The notes: generated by a model not told the origin, from the sequence alone. A stretch of DNA of 64,000 nucleotides from Coccinella septempunctata (GCF_907165205.1 NC_058195.1:12400001-12464000); one strand, 5' to 3'. Shown: positions 45,918-60,900, counted from the stretch's first letter. Program-made: numbers and translations.

Positions 45918-48900
45918 ATGGACCAGAATCGGCCGGACAACAGTTCTCAGCAGCAAAACGTGCATCTACACATGCATCAAGTCGTCTGTGGTTGTCACGG
46001 CAACATATATCCCACCCCCGCCTACTACCAGCCCGTTAGTTTCCGCACTCCACCGCCACCGATGGTAGCCTACAACGCTCAACAGCTTGCAAGACCATAC
46101 CTGCAACATTATCAGTACACCCAGTTCAATCAGTACTCTCTGCCTGTACCACAAGTGGCTGGCGGTACAGCTGCCACGGTTTACTCTGCAAACAACCAGA
46201 CCGACATCCTCTTCGGTAGTTCTGGCAGGGATCGAAGAGAAAGGCTAGAGGTACAAGAAGAGGTCCTCGAGGCTGAAAAACCTAGCGAGTCTTCTGGTTT
46301 TGATTACGGACATGTTTCTCCCCCTCCCAATAAGGATTTACTGATGGTGAGTCTTCCATTGCAGTTTTCGACATTAAACACCACTTGATTGGGAGAAAGA
46401 TGCGACAATTTGAACTGAAAATTAGCAACCATAACCAAGAAGTTTTCGGCATTGTTAAATCAACTAAAAATTTTTATCATTTTAAATGGCACACCCTGTA
46501 TTTCATGCCACCATTAAAGAGCCCATTCCAAGGCGATTTCAACAAGGTGCTCCACTTGGTGTATGCAAGGGTGGTAGGTACATAGTTTGAGGGGTATAGT
46601 TGTTACTCAGGGGGACCAGAAAACAGCAGTTGAATGTGGTCTAAGAGTCAACGTTTTTGAGATACAGGATGATTTATTGATTTGGGTTTTGGGCAGAACA
46701 CTTATTAAGTCCCGAATCTACCAATAATTTGGCAGTTATTGTCATCTCTCAAGAAAGGAAGCACAAACCAACCAATTACTGGCCCAGAGCCATGGTATAG
46801 GAAAATACACCCATAAGAAAGAGTTTCTGGCAAAGGTCGAAACCAAAAGAGAAACACTGTAGGATTCTTTCAGGAATGGATAATTCCAAAAAGTTTCTAC
46901 GGGATTTTGAAACTTCAATATCGAAAAAGTCTACGTACTGGATTCCTCACTGGACATGGCCTTCTTGAGAAGCGTATGATGATATTTGGCTACTCAGAAA
47001 CTGACGAGTGTAGATTCTGTGCATGGGGAAGAGAAGCAAACTCCTTTTCACCTGGTTACAGCCATTGCAAGCCTGCGCAAGGAATGTCTTGGATGAGAAA
47101 GTTATAGAAGGAATGAGGACTCAGCCAGACTCAGCCTTGATGATGTCCTCTCAGATACTGGAGTTGATTTGAAGTCTAGAGCTGGCGAGCAGTAGATGGT
47201 GCAGTTGAGAGAACAGATCTGATGGGGGCAAAATAGATCTTAAGGACACCGTGGAATCTAACCCCCACACCAAACTATAACCATAAGGCTAGGAGCAAAT
47301 AGAAACGCAGGTTGGTGAGGTGACGCATCTTTTTCCTGCGCTGCACGTACTATCTGACAAGTCACTGTCACGTTTAACTGAGCGGTCTTGGTCTATGTTT
47401 TACAAAAACTCACGCTGCGTCATCTCACTAACCTGCGTTTCTATTTGCGCCTATGGCCTAACTATTGCCACCTCAAGACATTGAACTGTTCTTAACAATA
47501 TAGTTTAGTTAAAAATATTATTCAATACGTCCCTAACTGTTGATTTCATTGATGGTAATTACACCAAACTTTTCATATGAAAATCATCACGACCAAAAAA
47601 GTTCTTGGGCTCATATTTCTTCAAATGCTGCAAGCTTCAAGAATTGAGTTAATCAACCACTTCTTCCCGATTTCTCTAATATTTACAGGGATTTCTGTTG
47701 AACTTTCTTGCATGACAGCCCCAAATCGGTAGGTGTGAAATCGGGATTTTCAGGAGGCCATCATTCGACTGTAAAATTGTCTTTCAAGCCCTCCAGAGTT
47801 TTGAATTTTGTTTTCGTCATTAACTAATCCTCAAATATGAATCCCCCACAGGGTAACGTAGACGATAACATGTCCGACAACTTCGTCAAATTTCTCGAGA
47901 GGAGCTGTATAACCGCCGAACAAATCGCACACAGAAACAGAAACCGCCCGTGTTTCCGCAACATACAGAATCTGTGCGTACGTACGAGATCGGAGATATT
48001 GAAACCTTGCACCACGGTATCGAACATACACTCGCAGGGTATACCGTGGGCGACCAAAGACTTCATCTACGCCTTCGTCAGACTGACCAACTGCTGGCAC
48101 ATCCTGAGGGGCTACTGGGAGAACAGGGACGGTCCGGCCATTGGGAAGATCACCAGGGAGCTGACGCCCGAGTTCAGAGAATGTTACGTCAGATGGGAGA
48201 AGGAGACCATGGAACTGGCCGCCCAGCTGACCAAGGTCTTCTACAATCTGGACACGAACATAAATAGTCCGTTGCATACGGGCAGTATCCATTCGGCCAA
48301 TAATCTCGTTCCTCCGCAGGTGAGTAGGCAAACATTTCTCGTCCATCTTAGTAGAGGATTATGGAGTTTACTTTACCATTTTCTATACACTGGGCTAATG
48401 AGCCAAGTTGAACTTGACCTTGCCACTCAATACGTCAGACGCTGAACTGAATTGCGCTTCCTTTCAATGTTTATTTGTGCACGCCTTTTATTTCTATATT
48501 TTTTCACGAAACAAACTATTTTCATCAACGAAAATTCCATTTTTACATGTGTTATATACAGGGTGTCTGTATAGAAATGTCTGTATAGAAAATAGGACTC
48601 AAGGGGATGATTCTTCGATGAAAATAAGCAGGGGTAGTTCCTATAAATTGTTTTCGAAATTGACCTCCATTCCAAGATACAGCCTTTGGAAGGCGATGAC
48701 GAGTTGACAGTTTTCAATTTTTTTACGGTATCTAAAAACACTGAGTCAAAAAAACTATACTTAATATGAAGCACTAAGTAGATGTTACTCTCAAACAATT
48801 TTTTCAGATCTCATACATTCATTCATTGCTGTATCTCGTTACCGAGAATAAACCTACAAAAAGATTGAAAAAAAAAATCGGTGCTATCAAACCCTAATTC

Positions 48901-51900
48901 CCTAGGGCTACTTGCGAGTGTGTGCCATCCTATGACTGAAGGGACCCAACCGTGACCTACAGATCCTCCGGGCATGGATAGATCTGGTAGCCGCTGTATT
49001 CTTCTCGAGCCTCTATTATAACTGTGGACCAAAGACCTCCACTGTGATCTATCTAACGCTTGCTGTTCCCAGTTATGATTGGCATCAACTGATTTTAGGG
49101 ATTGATACAATATATCCTTAAACGGCTCATACTGGCCTCCTGGTTTCCGAGCTCCCTCTGTGAATTCTCCATACAGAGCTATTTTGGGGAGTCTTGTGTC
49201 TTGCATCCTCAGAATGCACCATCTAAGTCGGGCTCTCGTTACTTGAGTCTCAATTGTTGTACAACTCGCGCGCTGCAAGATTTCTGCATTTGAAACTTTG
49301 TGAAACCATCTGATGTGCATGTCGAATGTGGCCGCTCCATCTTGGGCCCTCGTTACTTGAGAATCAATTGTTGTACAACTCGCGCGTTGCAAGACTTCTG
49401 CATTCGAAACTTTGTGGAACCATCTGATGTGCATTATTTGTCTTAGATGATGGTGTTGCGTTTGTTCAAGCTGTTTAATATGTCTCCTGTAGGGTGTCCA
49501 TCTTTCGCTTCCGTAAAAAGTGTTGGGAGGACCACTGCTTTGTAAACAGCTATCTTGGTCTTCAGATTGAGGTCGTGATTTTGAAACACTCTGTCCTTTA
49601 GCTTCCAAAAAGCCCGTGATGCCAAATTGAAACGATTGTGTATTTCAGTGTCCAGGTTAGCCTTAGTATTTATGAAGCTTCCCAAGTATTTGAACTGCTC
49701 GACCTGTTCTAGTGTTTCATTCTCCAGGCTGATATCTGTTTGAAGGCTTTCCGGCGGACTAACCAGGATTTTGGTTTTGTCAATATTGAGTCTAAGCCCA
49801 AAGCTTTGTATATATGTTTATAGGTGTCCAACATTATCTGTAGATACTCTGAGCTGCTAGCGATCATAACTTTATTAGTAGAGGTTGAAAATAACAACCC
49901 CTTATGATTTTCCTTCAAAACATGTTTTCGTGGGATGGATTTTCGAAAAATAAAACTCTCTTATGGTTTCCCATTCAATTCTGGAGAAAAAAAGTCTCTT
50001 GCAGAATTTCGATACAATCGATATTTTTCTAATAATAAATTAAAACTTACAAGCGGTTCTGATCACTGTTCATTCCATTTCATCGTATAAGTGTTCCATA
50101 GAATGACTACATCCCGCTAAAATACATGCATCAACTCTCAGCCTCATAGACCTTCTTATACTGCTTGTAAGTTTTTATTCATTCCGAGAAAAGTAGAGAC
50201 TGTATCGAAATTTTGCAAGAGACTTTTTTTTTCCAGAATTGAATGGGAAACCATTCAACTTTCGAAAATCTATCCCACGAAAACAATTTTTGAAGGAAAA
50301 TCATAAGGGGTTGTTATTTTCAACCTAATAATAAAGTTATGAGATCTAAAAAATTGTGTGAGTAACATCTACTTAGTGCTTCATATTATGTATAGTTTTA
50401 TGACTCAGTGTTTTTTAGAACCCGTACAAAAATTAATAATTGTCAACTCGTTATCGCCTCCCAAAGGCTATATTTTGGAAAGGAGGTCGATTTCGAAAAA
50501 CATTTAAAGAAACTACCCCCTGCTTATTTTCATCGAGGAATCATCTCCCTAAAACCTTCGCATTTGTTTACAGACACCCTGTATATCAACTGATCAATTA
50601 TTCCTTGTAACATCAGTATTATGTATCATTTCTTTTTCATTGGAATCCGAACAACCATATGATGCATATCAATGTGAATTGAATATTTCTTTCTCAACGT
50701 AAAGGTACAATATCTCCAGATAAATCTCATGAAGAACGCGGAATTCACCAAAACAACCTGCGTAGAAACCATGACCTCCACAGCAGCTCCGGCCCAGACC
50801 CCAATCATGTCCTCCAAGAGTACCAGAGGCGTCCTACACCTCCCATCGCCGACGGAAACGGTTGACCAGGGGAATCAGACCTGTTCCGGAGACTTTTTCT
50901 CGAAATCCCCGGAGAACACCGAATGCCTGGTAATGGACAACGAAGAGGAGGAAGACATGTCCAAGGTCTACATGAAACCAGGCAGCTACAGTGTCCCGAA
51001 AAGGACTGTGGCTAACAACACGGAGACCACGCTGATGAACGGGAGTCCGAGGACTATAGAGTTTTTGGAAACGGCTCAGAATGTGAACAAGGTGATGGAA
51101 GCTGCGACTGACCGTTACTGGTCCACCAATCACAACAAGAAAGTTATTGCGAAGCCAGTGAAGGAGGACGTACGAGTAGAGGTGATCATGACAAATCATT
51201 AAAGCTTCTTGGGTGATTTTTTCTGAATAGATTTGAGTGATACATCTCTGGCAATCCAGAAGGTCCGGTATCTCCTCGAACCACTACCATTTTTTAGCTT
51301 TTGCTATCTACAGAACTAGGTATAGCATATGACACACAATTTATAACTTCTCTGTGTCTGACAACTTGCTGGATTGTAACGTGCGTTCAAAAAAATTCGT
51401 TGTCAAGTAGGCTATGAAATTTTGAAGGCTGATGTTCGGTGGCTGAACGTATGTCTTTCCTTGAATTACTTCATCTTCCCAAAATGTAAACAATGATGAC
51501 ATTAACCTATATGTATATCGTAATTTTGTACGGAAAGGCACTTTTCAGAAAAGGTTACCTGTAAATTTTACCCAACGTTCGAAAAGCATTTCTTTCATTG
51601 AGTAAGATGACAAGAATCCAAACAATCTGAGGCGGTTAGAAAAGTTCTTCGTAAAAATTTTATCCGTCCACTATTTTCATACGTAAGAGACATAAATCTT
51701 GAATTGATCGTGGTAGTATGTTTTTTTGTAAGAAGGTTCTAGTTATTCAGTCATATGAATAGATCACAGTAAGATTCTCAATAATGTTTATTAATTCTCT
51801 ATAAATATTGAATTGATTCAGTCATTACTGAAAATCCATGACTAAACTAAAAGAACTGAATTACATGAAAATAGCTATTGGACAATTTATTAAAATTCAA

Positions 51901-54900
51901 TTCAGCTATAAAAAGGCATGATGCTTTCTCCTTCATAACGTTCTGATATTGAAGTTCCATAAAAGAAAGTAGGTCCACATTTTGCCTTTGACTAATGCAT
52001 ACTGTCAGTATGCATCAGTTCAGTATGATATACTGAACTCCAATTTTTCTCGGATGCTACCAGGTTAGGTAATCACAACCTTTTCAGTTTTCTGATAACA
52101 TGTCAATCTTAATGGAAACAAATGGATATCATTTTTTCAAAATCGGGTGGCATATGCCAACGGATACTCCATCCACTTGAGATAAAATCTGAAGAGAGGT
52201 TTGTCGAGCTTCTGTCACCATGTTTTTATTATTACTGAACTCTAGAGTTTTCTTTTTTGGTATACCACTTCCTTTTTTGTTTGAACATACCTGTTTCGTC
52301 AACACATCGCAAAACAGTACAATGGAAAAATTCATTCTTAATAATCAACAGCAACATAGGCTTCAATGAAGTCGCCGGAACAGAATATTTCCATTTTCCT
52401 TCAATTTTCTTTCCAATTTTGAAGTAGAATTCAATAGTAAAAGTCTTTCACACGTCCGTAAAAACCATCTTTATAATTTGCTGATAATTTTAATTCAACA
52501 ACAACCCAAAATGCTAAAATGACAGTTCACCTGGAAAATAGTAAAGCACGAGTAAGATGTCTAAAACACTGGTGTGTGCACTTGTCACTTTTTACAAGCA
52601 TCAACAATTCAGCAAATCGGGGATATGGGATCAGTTTCGTGGCGGCGCCACCATGTCATTTGCTTCGTTCTATCCTTGTTCTACCAGAGGAAGTCCAATG
52701 ATACTACCTCGTTTTATTTTGTTTTGCGTTGATATCGAATATCGATCAACGAGTTCAAAATATGAACTAGCCCATTTTGACAGCTGTTAAGGAATATTTC
52801 TGATTCACAGTTTAATTTTCGTTGTGAAAACAAATCTGTCAATATTTCAACACTATCGAATAAGGGTTCGAATGAGGATTTACTATTCTTCTTCAAGATA
52901 ATTTCCCTTTGACAAATTGAATTCGTGAGGGGGGTATATCAATATGATTAATAAAACACAGTTGATTGGTCAAATATCCAATATATTCAGTTGACGGACA
53001 GGGAATTTTCACTATACCTACTCAGGAAGAATATTTGAAGTACAGACTCGAATAGATTTATGTATTTCTGATTCTCAATACTTGCTCACAATTCACATTA
53101 CGTATTTCCAATACAGTTTCTTTGAAATATTGCTGAAGTTGCAAGTTGCCATAAAACTTGCTATATCCGTCCCGAATGTTCGTTCATCTGATTTGGTTCT
53201 GCCTCAAATTCCAACAACACCGAATTCTTAGCTGTAGTTCTTGATGGTCCATACAGAAAACTGAACTTACTGAACGACATGTTGAATAAATGAATGTTCT
53301 ACACCCTTTCTCGAAACTTATACAATTTCACACACCAATAATCATTTATAAATACAACATATTCGTACGTCCGTAGGAAAATATTCAAATTATTTTCAAA
53401 TCTCAATTGACAATGCTCTGTCAAATTCTAAACAGCGCTACCTACAGTGGGAAAAACGAAACTGATCCGATATCCCCACGAAATTAAAAACAAAATCGAA
53501 TCAGTGAATACACCAGAGTTTTAGACATCTTAAGCACGAGCTAAGAATTACGTTTAGACACGAAATATCGACGTTCAAAATTCCATAGCCTACTTGACGA
53601 CGAATTTTTTTGAACGCACGTTAGTTATTAAGGGTGTTTTACGTTGAACTTTGACTTTGCGATTTATTATGCCCGCTTTCAGAGCTGTTCTCGCCAATAC
53701 GTCATATACAGCTCTCCTTTTCGTTCTTAGATGGCTTCATTGAGGTTACCTCCTTAGCTCCTACAAGTTTCAGGTCTAAAGCAATTTTGCTTTGGCTAGT
53801 AATCATGAAGCATTCAGTCACCAGGTGATCCTCCTCCTCACAGAATCTCCACCCGTCAGTTTCTGCAAGACCCTTTCTCATTTGGAACTTCCTGAAGCTA
53901 AAATGCCCTGTGAAGGATTTGCAGCATACTTTTGCTGTCTTGCTAACATCAGATGCTTCTTAGATCTCGCATTGTTGAAGACTCCAAGAAATTTTTTGGA
54001 ATGTCGTTTTCTTTCGGATTCTCCTTCTTCTGAAACTTCTTCTTTTAGTTACATTTTCCTGTACCTCAGGTTTCTTGTCCAATGAATGGAGTTTGTGCCT
54101 TTTGGCGAAGGTGTTGGCCTATTCATTTTATTTGATTTGCGATTGACCAGGAACCCAGAGTTGATGTCATGAGAGCTAAGTGCTTTGATCGCAGCCTGAC
54201 TGTCAGAATCTACCGCACAATCCTGATAGATTTCCAGGTTCATTGCCACCATAGACATAGAGACATGGACTGAGCATTCCCCTTTCCATCTGTGCATGAA
54301 ATACGGTCGAAAAAAGAACAGGGAGAAACTGAAAAATCAGATTAGCTAGTTGTATTTTTCTAGAATTTTGATAGGTTCACACTCACGTCTATGTCAGCAG
54401 AAAAGAGACAGGTATTGGCCTGACGATCATTTCTCTCCCTCTCTATAAAATAGCCAATTTCATGCTGGTATTGCTCAGTCCATATCTTTATGTCTATGAT
54501 TGCCACACATCTTACAATAGTCACTGTGATAAATAATTCAGGGTTAAAGGTTAGGTTATATGGCTGACCTAAGATGTTCAAACTAATTCTCGACCCAATC
54601 AGCACTTGTGGTGTGTGTAGTAGAAAATTAGTAGGAAAAGCTTCCTTTGAAACGTTCTCGGGGTTAATTGAATTGTCTTCCTTCTTAGTCTAATTCATTT
54701 ACACAACCACTACATTAATGTACAGTGTGTCCCAAATTAGGTGCCAGTGAGGGGATCTCGGAAACAAGATGAGCTAAAGCAAAACCGTTGACAAGTTTCC
54801 GAGCTCTTTTTCAGAGAAACAATGGCAAAAACCGTAGCCTCCTGCGATCCTTCGTTCTTGAGTTATTAGCAAAATTTAGATTTTTTCGATTTCAAAAAGT

Positions 54901-57900
54901 TCTCATAACTTTTTTGTCTTTGAAGTTACAGATCGAAATCTTGAATCATCTACAGGCACTTTTATACGTAGAATCTACTGAAAAACGTTTTTTTCCAATT
55001 CAAAAATATCGAATTCAATAAAAGTTTGCATCCAAAAAAACAAAAGTTTGCCTAATGATTCGAAATCAACAGAAAAAAATTTTTAGAGTTCGTCAATGGA
55101 TTCTACTTGAAAAAGTGCATGTAGAAGGTTCAAGTTTCGGATCTGTAACTTCAAACACAAAAAAGTTATAAGAACCGAAATCGTCAGTCTCATTTTTTCA
55201 ATAACTCAAAAACGAAGGATCATAAGAGCTCGGAAATGTGCAATCGGAATTGCTCTAGCTATTCCAGTTTCCGAGATCCCTTCACTTGACTTCCAATTTG
55301 GGAACCCTGTACAAGGATTAACTCAAATTTATTCACACGTTCACTGATTCAATTTCATTACTTTTGCAATTTGTAACTCTTCGAAATTCACTGTTCACTC
55401 GGCTCTATTCAGAACACTTACTGCTCCCAAGACCACCGGGCGTATCTTTTATATCGATACGTCCCTGTTCGTGATATACAAGACTAGGCGGTAGCTGACG
55501 CGATATCCGCGATGTTGGCGACGACAGGGACGTATTCAGGGAATGTTCTCCTTTTGGCTGCAAAATTTCATAATTATCGTCGTTTTCGTTCTAATCAGCA
55601 AAGGGAGATGTATACTCCAAAGAGCTCCCTCAAATGAGACTTTTCGTTTCAGCCCCATCAATTCAACGTTCAGAAATGGATTATAAGCAGTCGTTTCTCG
55701 GATTACGACAATGCCTCGACCGGATCATCGTCGCCACCAAATATCGGAGCCTACTACATCGATACGCCACCGATAACCTACGGCGATGTCAACCACCAGC
55801 AAGAGGCGGACTTACCATCCCAAAAAGCCGGCACTTACACCCTGCTGCAGAGGGAAAAGACCTCCCTGTTGTCCACGCCCAAGAGCTGCCTCAACGGAAG
55901 GAGCGACTTTGGCGTCGCCTACCGCAAGAAGAACGATCTCAAGAAATCCCTCAAGTCGACATACGAGGACAAGCTGGGCGGTTTGACAGAGATCGCGGTC
56001 GACGTTCTTGAGAAAATCGTCGCGGAATTGAAGACTACGGAGTTTGCTGATTACATCTCGCAAGTGAAGACGGTAAGAGACATTTCCTAGTTGCTCGGTA
56101 TGCTACTCTCTTCCATTTTGAGATATAGGATGGTTTTTTCTCATTAACAAGCCCCTTTTACTCTAGGAGAAGGTTGAAATGTTAACTCCAATTTATTTTG
56201 ATCGTGCTTACCGAATATGGCCACCATCTGACGTATTTATCCCATTTCACACCGGGCGAGGCTGTGCCGACATCAAACATTTGTTGATAACTTGTCATCA
56301 TGCTCAGTCAAACACCGAAAGGTTCAATGTTCTGAAAAAAGCCACATGGTTCGAAACAGAGATCACAGGATGGAGTATTTCTCACGATTTTAGTTTTTTC
56401 TCGTGGCTTTACAATATATGGGATCGATTGGGATGTATTTCATTGATGATTTTTCTATCTTCGTCATCTTGAAGTGATTTTTGGTGGAATGGTTTATTTT
56501 TACTCACCTTTTAAAACACCATGTAAAGGCAGGGCAGGTGAACGGAGTATCCATCCATTCCGCACATGGTCAATTAGGCTTAAGCTATGGGATCTTGAAG
56601 ATTGACAAATACCTACTTTTTTTGAATGTATTACTATCTGAACCGGGGTCGTTGTGGCCCGGCCAGCCTTTCGGGAACTGCGACCATGTGGATCTTTTGT
56701 TCTCTACCCTACTCATTCATAGGAACCCAAGGAGGTCGTCAATGGTGTTGATAAAACCGACAACATCTTTAGGGGCTTTGGCCGTTACCTCGTGAGTATC
56801 CAGGATCGGTTTCCCCATATGAATGGTTCTTAGTCCAGCCAGCTCTGGACACTTGCATACCATGTGTTCAGCTGTTTCCGCTTCTGATCCACAGAGCCTA
56901 CAAATCTCATCTGCTGACCTACCTATACGGTGCAAATGATGTTTGTACCGACAGTGCCCTGTCAGCAGTCCCACCATCACCCGAAGCTCAGCTCGTGACA
57001 GCTTAATTAGCTTTCGGTTGTAGGTCGGTGAAATCATCTCGAATTTCTTTGACTGAGTAAGTGCAGGAGTGTTTCTCCAGAGAGTTAATCTGTTGTTCAA
57101 CTCCCATTGTTGGACCGCTGCCTTGTATTGGTATTCTCCAAGCCCACCAAAAAGCTCAGGTCCAGCAGGTGTTAACCTTGATGCACTTTTTGCAAGTTCA
57201 TCGGCTTTTTCATTTCCTTTAAAACCACACGGCCCTGGTACCCATGGTAGAGCCACTTTATTGCCTCTGGCCATTTGCTTTATGGTATTACGGCACTGCC
57301 ATGTCAGCAGAGATCCCTGGCAGTGTGATTCCAGGGACCTCAGCGTGGTCTGGCTGTCTGTGTTATAGATATGCATCTCTTTGAGGTTCAATTTAAGGCA
57401 CTCCTGGGTGCGACGAAAACAGCCAGTGTCTCGGTCTGTAAAATAAAGGGTTCACTTCCCAGGGCTTTAGAGATCCTCAATTCAGGTTAATATACGCCAA
57501 TGCAGGTGCCCCTTTCTAATTTTGACCCATCAGTAAACTACGTGGACGACTTTTTGTCCAGACGATTTACGAAACTTATTGCACTAGGACGTCCAGCAAT
57601 GACCGTTTCGAAGAGCGTTTCGAAATGGAAGATGATTGGCATAACATCCGATGGTTTTGCAAAGAGTCCAGTTGATTCGATATCCTCATAATTCTAACCC
57701 AGTTTCCGGGTAGGAGATTCCCATTAAGGGATAGTCTTATTGCTTTCAGCAGGCCGCATTTCCTCACATATAAGTGTAGGAGAGGCAGATCAAGTATGGC
57801 CTCAAGCGCTACTGTAGGAGCTGTGTGCATAGCTCTTGTAACACCAACACAGGACAGCGTTTGCAGTTTCTGCAAAGTGTTGCGTGTGGTGACCTTTTCG

Positions 57901-60900
57901 GTTTTAGTTCACCATGCTAGAGAAGCATAGGTGACAATAGGCCGTACTACCCCTGTGTATAGCCACAGTAACATTTTCTGTTTCATGCCCCATGTCTTTC
58001 CAAAGAGTCTTTCGCAAGCCCACATGGTCGCCGTGGCTATGGAAAGAGTCTTATCTATGTTTCCTCCAGTTGAGTTGGCTAGGAGGAAACCTAGATATTT
58101 GCACTCACTGGAGAACTAAGGCCCGTTTGCACCAATACCCCCTAAAACGAGTACTTAACTAAGTGTCGTTTAAAGTTAAAGGACGCTTAATTTTATTCCC
58201 AGTTGCACGACTGTAGCTTAACGGAATCTTAAGTAAGGGGCCCTTAAGTTTTCATATCTAGTAATATTTCTGTTTTTTATTTTGGTACAACTTCATCCTA
58301 GTCCAATAAAGCCATTTCATTAGTTGGCCTGTTGCTGATGATGGTTGTCATTTCATTAACCCAACTTTATTGTCGTGTCAGTCAGGAGTCAGTTTCAAGT
58401 AAATTATTATATTCTTATCAAAGAGTAACAACTTTTTGTTGTTGAATTAGCATTATTATTGATAATGATAAGGATTATCAAATAAAGGGTATATAAGTTT
58501 ATATAAGTACAAAGTACAACACTTTCTTTATAAGGTCTTGTGTGAATTTGTTTTATTAATGTTGAGGAGGAACGTGAAGAAAATGTCCTTATTGTCCTTG
58601 TTAGTACGAATACGATGAATGATTGCCAAGCAAGTGGTGGTAATCTACAAAGGGCACTCAACTTCTCAACATAAGAAAAGAGTTTGTTACTAACTATAGT
58701 ATGATTTGTGACACAAAATTGAAAGACTGATGGCATAACAATAAAGGCAAAAGAAAAGGTTTGGTATTCAGTAATGAATTCATTCAATTTTCAAAATCTA
58801 TCAAAAATGGGAAGTTCTGCGGCCAGTTCAACAAATTATTCTAGGTTAGAATCCCGACCTCAAATATTTAAGTGGTCATTACAGGAGCGCTTAAATTTAA
58901 GGTTAGCTTTAGCCATTTAAATGTCACTTAACAGTTAGTGCAACGTAATTTAAGTTAAGGGTTATTTTAAGGGACACTTAACACTAAGTGCGTTTGGTGC
59001 ACACGGGTCTAAAGAGTCTGGCAGTTCAGGACCGGAGCCCTGAGGTCAAGATTCCTTTTTCTAATATTATCTTCGAGGGATTGACACCTAGCCCCTCTTT
59101 TCGATAATCCTGAGAGCAATTTGCATTAGGCTGCTTAGTGGGCCCTCATGTTTGACCCTAACAGTCACCACTTTATGTCGTCGGCGTTTGCCAGGACGTT
59201 AAAACCACCTGCCGTGAGCCTATCCACATCTCCAAAGCAAGGGTGATAGTACCCCTCCTTGAGGGCATCCTCTGCACGTCAGCATGGTCACTTCAGTTTA
59301 CCTGTGATGGTTCCGCCCTTTCAATATAGCTGATATCCACTTAACAGTGGAGGGTTCTATCCCTTTCTGTTTAGCTGCATTACATATGGAAACATGTGGG
59401 GTATTATCGAAAGCCTCCCCAATGTCTCAAAACATTGCACCTCTTTAAGAAAATGGTGAAGGGCGTCTAGTGTCTACAGTAGATGTCTTGAAAGTAATGC
59501 TCAGTCTTTACTATTTTATGATTACATCGCAGTTAATTAGCTAAGTTTTCGAGATTGCAAACAAGTCTGCTGATACTTTTTTGTTCGTTCAAACGAAAAA
59601 ACGAGATAAATCTGTAAAAATTCAGGGATGTGAGGAACTTTCCATGTTTCCATCCGATCTGTATCACTTGTGTAGAGATTTGAATTTTCCATTGATCGTT
59701 TCATGATGAACGTCTTGATAACATTTCGGTTCAATTGAACCAATATTGCTTTGAGTCTAGCCGTATAATAACCAGTTATGAATTTCAATTAACAGGAAGA
59801 TCATTTGCCAGCTTCCAACCTCGATTGGATACTGAACAAATTGAAAACGAATCAGTACAAGTTCGTGAACGAAGTTGTTCGTGACCTCTATTATGTGGTG
59901 AATTTCACATCGATATATTACGGGGTAAGTTATTGACTAGTTTTGCATCATGTAATAACAAATTATTAGGAATATTCTCATCTGCGGTCTTCAGTCAGAA
60001 GGCTATTGTATTTGACGTGAATGCGCTTCTTTGCATGAACTGTGACCTGATGCTTATACTTTATCGTCGTAAGATTTCTTCATTGACGTATGGATGAATG
60101 TCAACAAGCTTGACCACTAATCGACCTTTATATAGGGTGAATCTCTGACTCGTACAAATATTTTAATACTAGATCCTTGAGGTCAAAAGAAACACTTTTT
60201 TTCCATACCATTTTTTCCGGTTCGGCCTTGATAAAAATATATAGCCATTTTAAGCTTTAATAATGAGCTTTGTTATTCCTGGATAAACAAGATTACCTTC
60301 AGAATAACTAGCTAAATTTGTGACACTACACATCTCTTAAACGGTGCATTCAGCCAAAGTACACAATTTTCCAAATATCAAAGATATTTTTTGTTTTTGA
60401 ACATCAAAATTATTCGAAAATGGCGCATTATAGAGGAAAATTTGAGAAATACTTTCATTTTACAAAACGTCCAAATCTGTGATACTACATGGATCTTTCG
60501 AACAGACTTTTACTCAGCCAAAGTACCCAATTTTTCAAATTCCACAGATACTTTTTAATTTTTGAAACTCAAATCACTCTAAAACGGCGCAGTATATGAA
60601 AAAATAATACGAAGAATACTTTTATTTTACAAAACGTCCAAATCTTCATTAGATAGCGTCTAACCCTTGAATATTAACCCCGCAGGGGGTTGAATACTCA
60701 AAGGTCCGACTTAGTTTCAAGAGTTGGGTTCTTGCAATTTTTGGTATTTTTATGATACGTAATGGTCATAATAAGAAAACTTGAAGACGTGGTTGATATC
60801 ATGTGTTCCAAAGAGATTCATCAAATAATTGAGGAACTATATTCCGAAATTCATGTCATTCGATAAAACCTTTTGTGAGATAGAACTAAAAATAACATTT

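Noticed and set aside
47831..48346. A 171-codon minus-strand frame over exon 2 of the large gene
   Set aside because: The plus strand has matching splice sites and phase with the neighbouring exons. The antisense frame is open because of the GC-rich codons.
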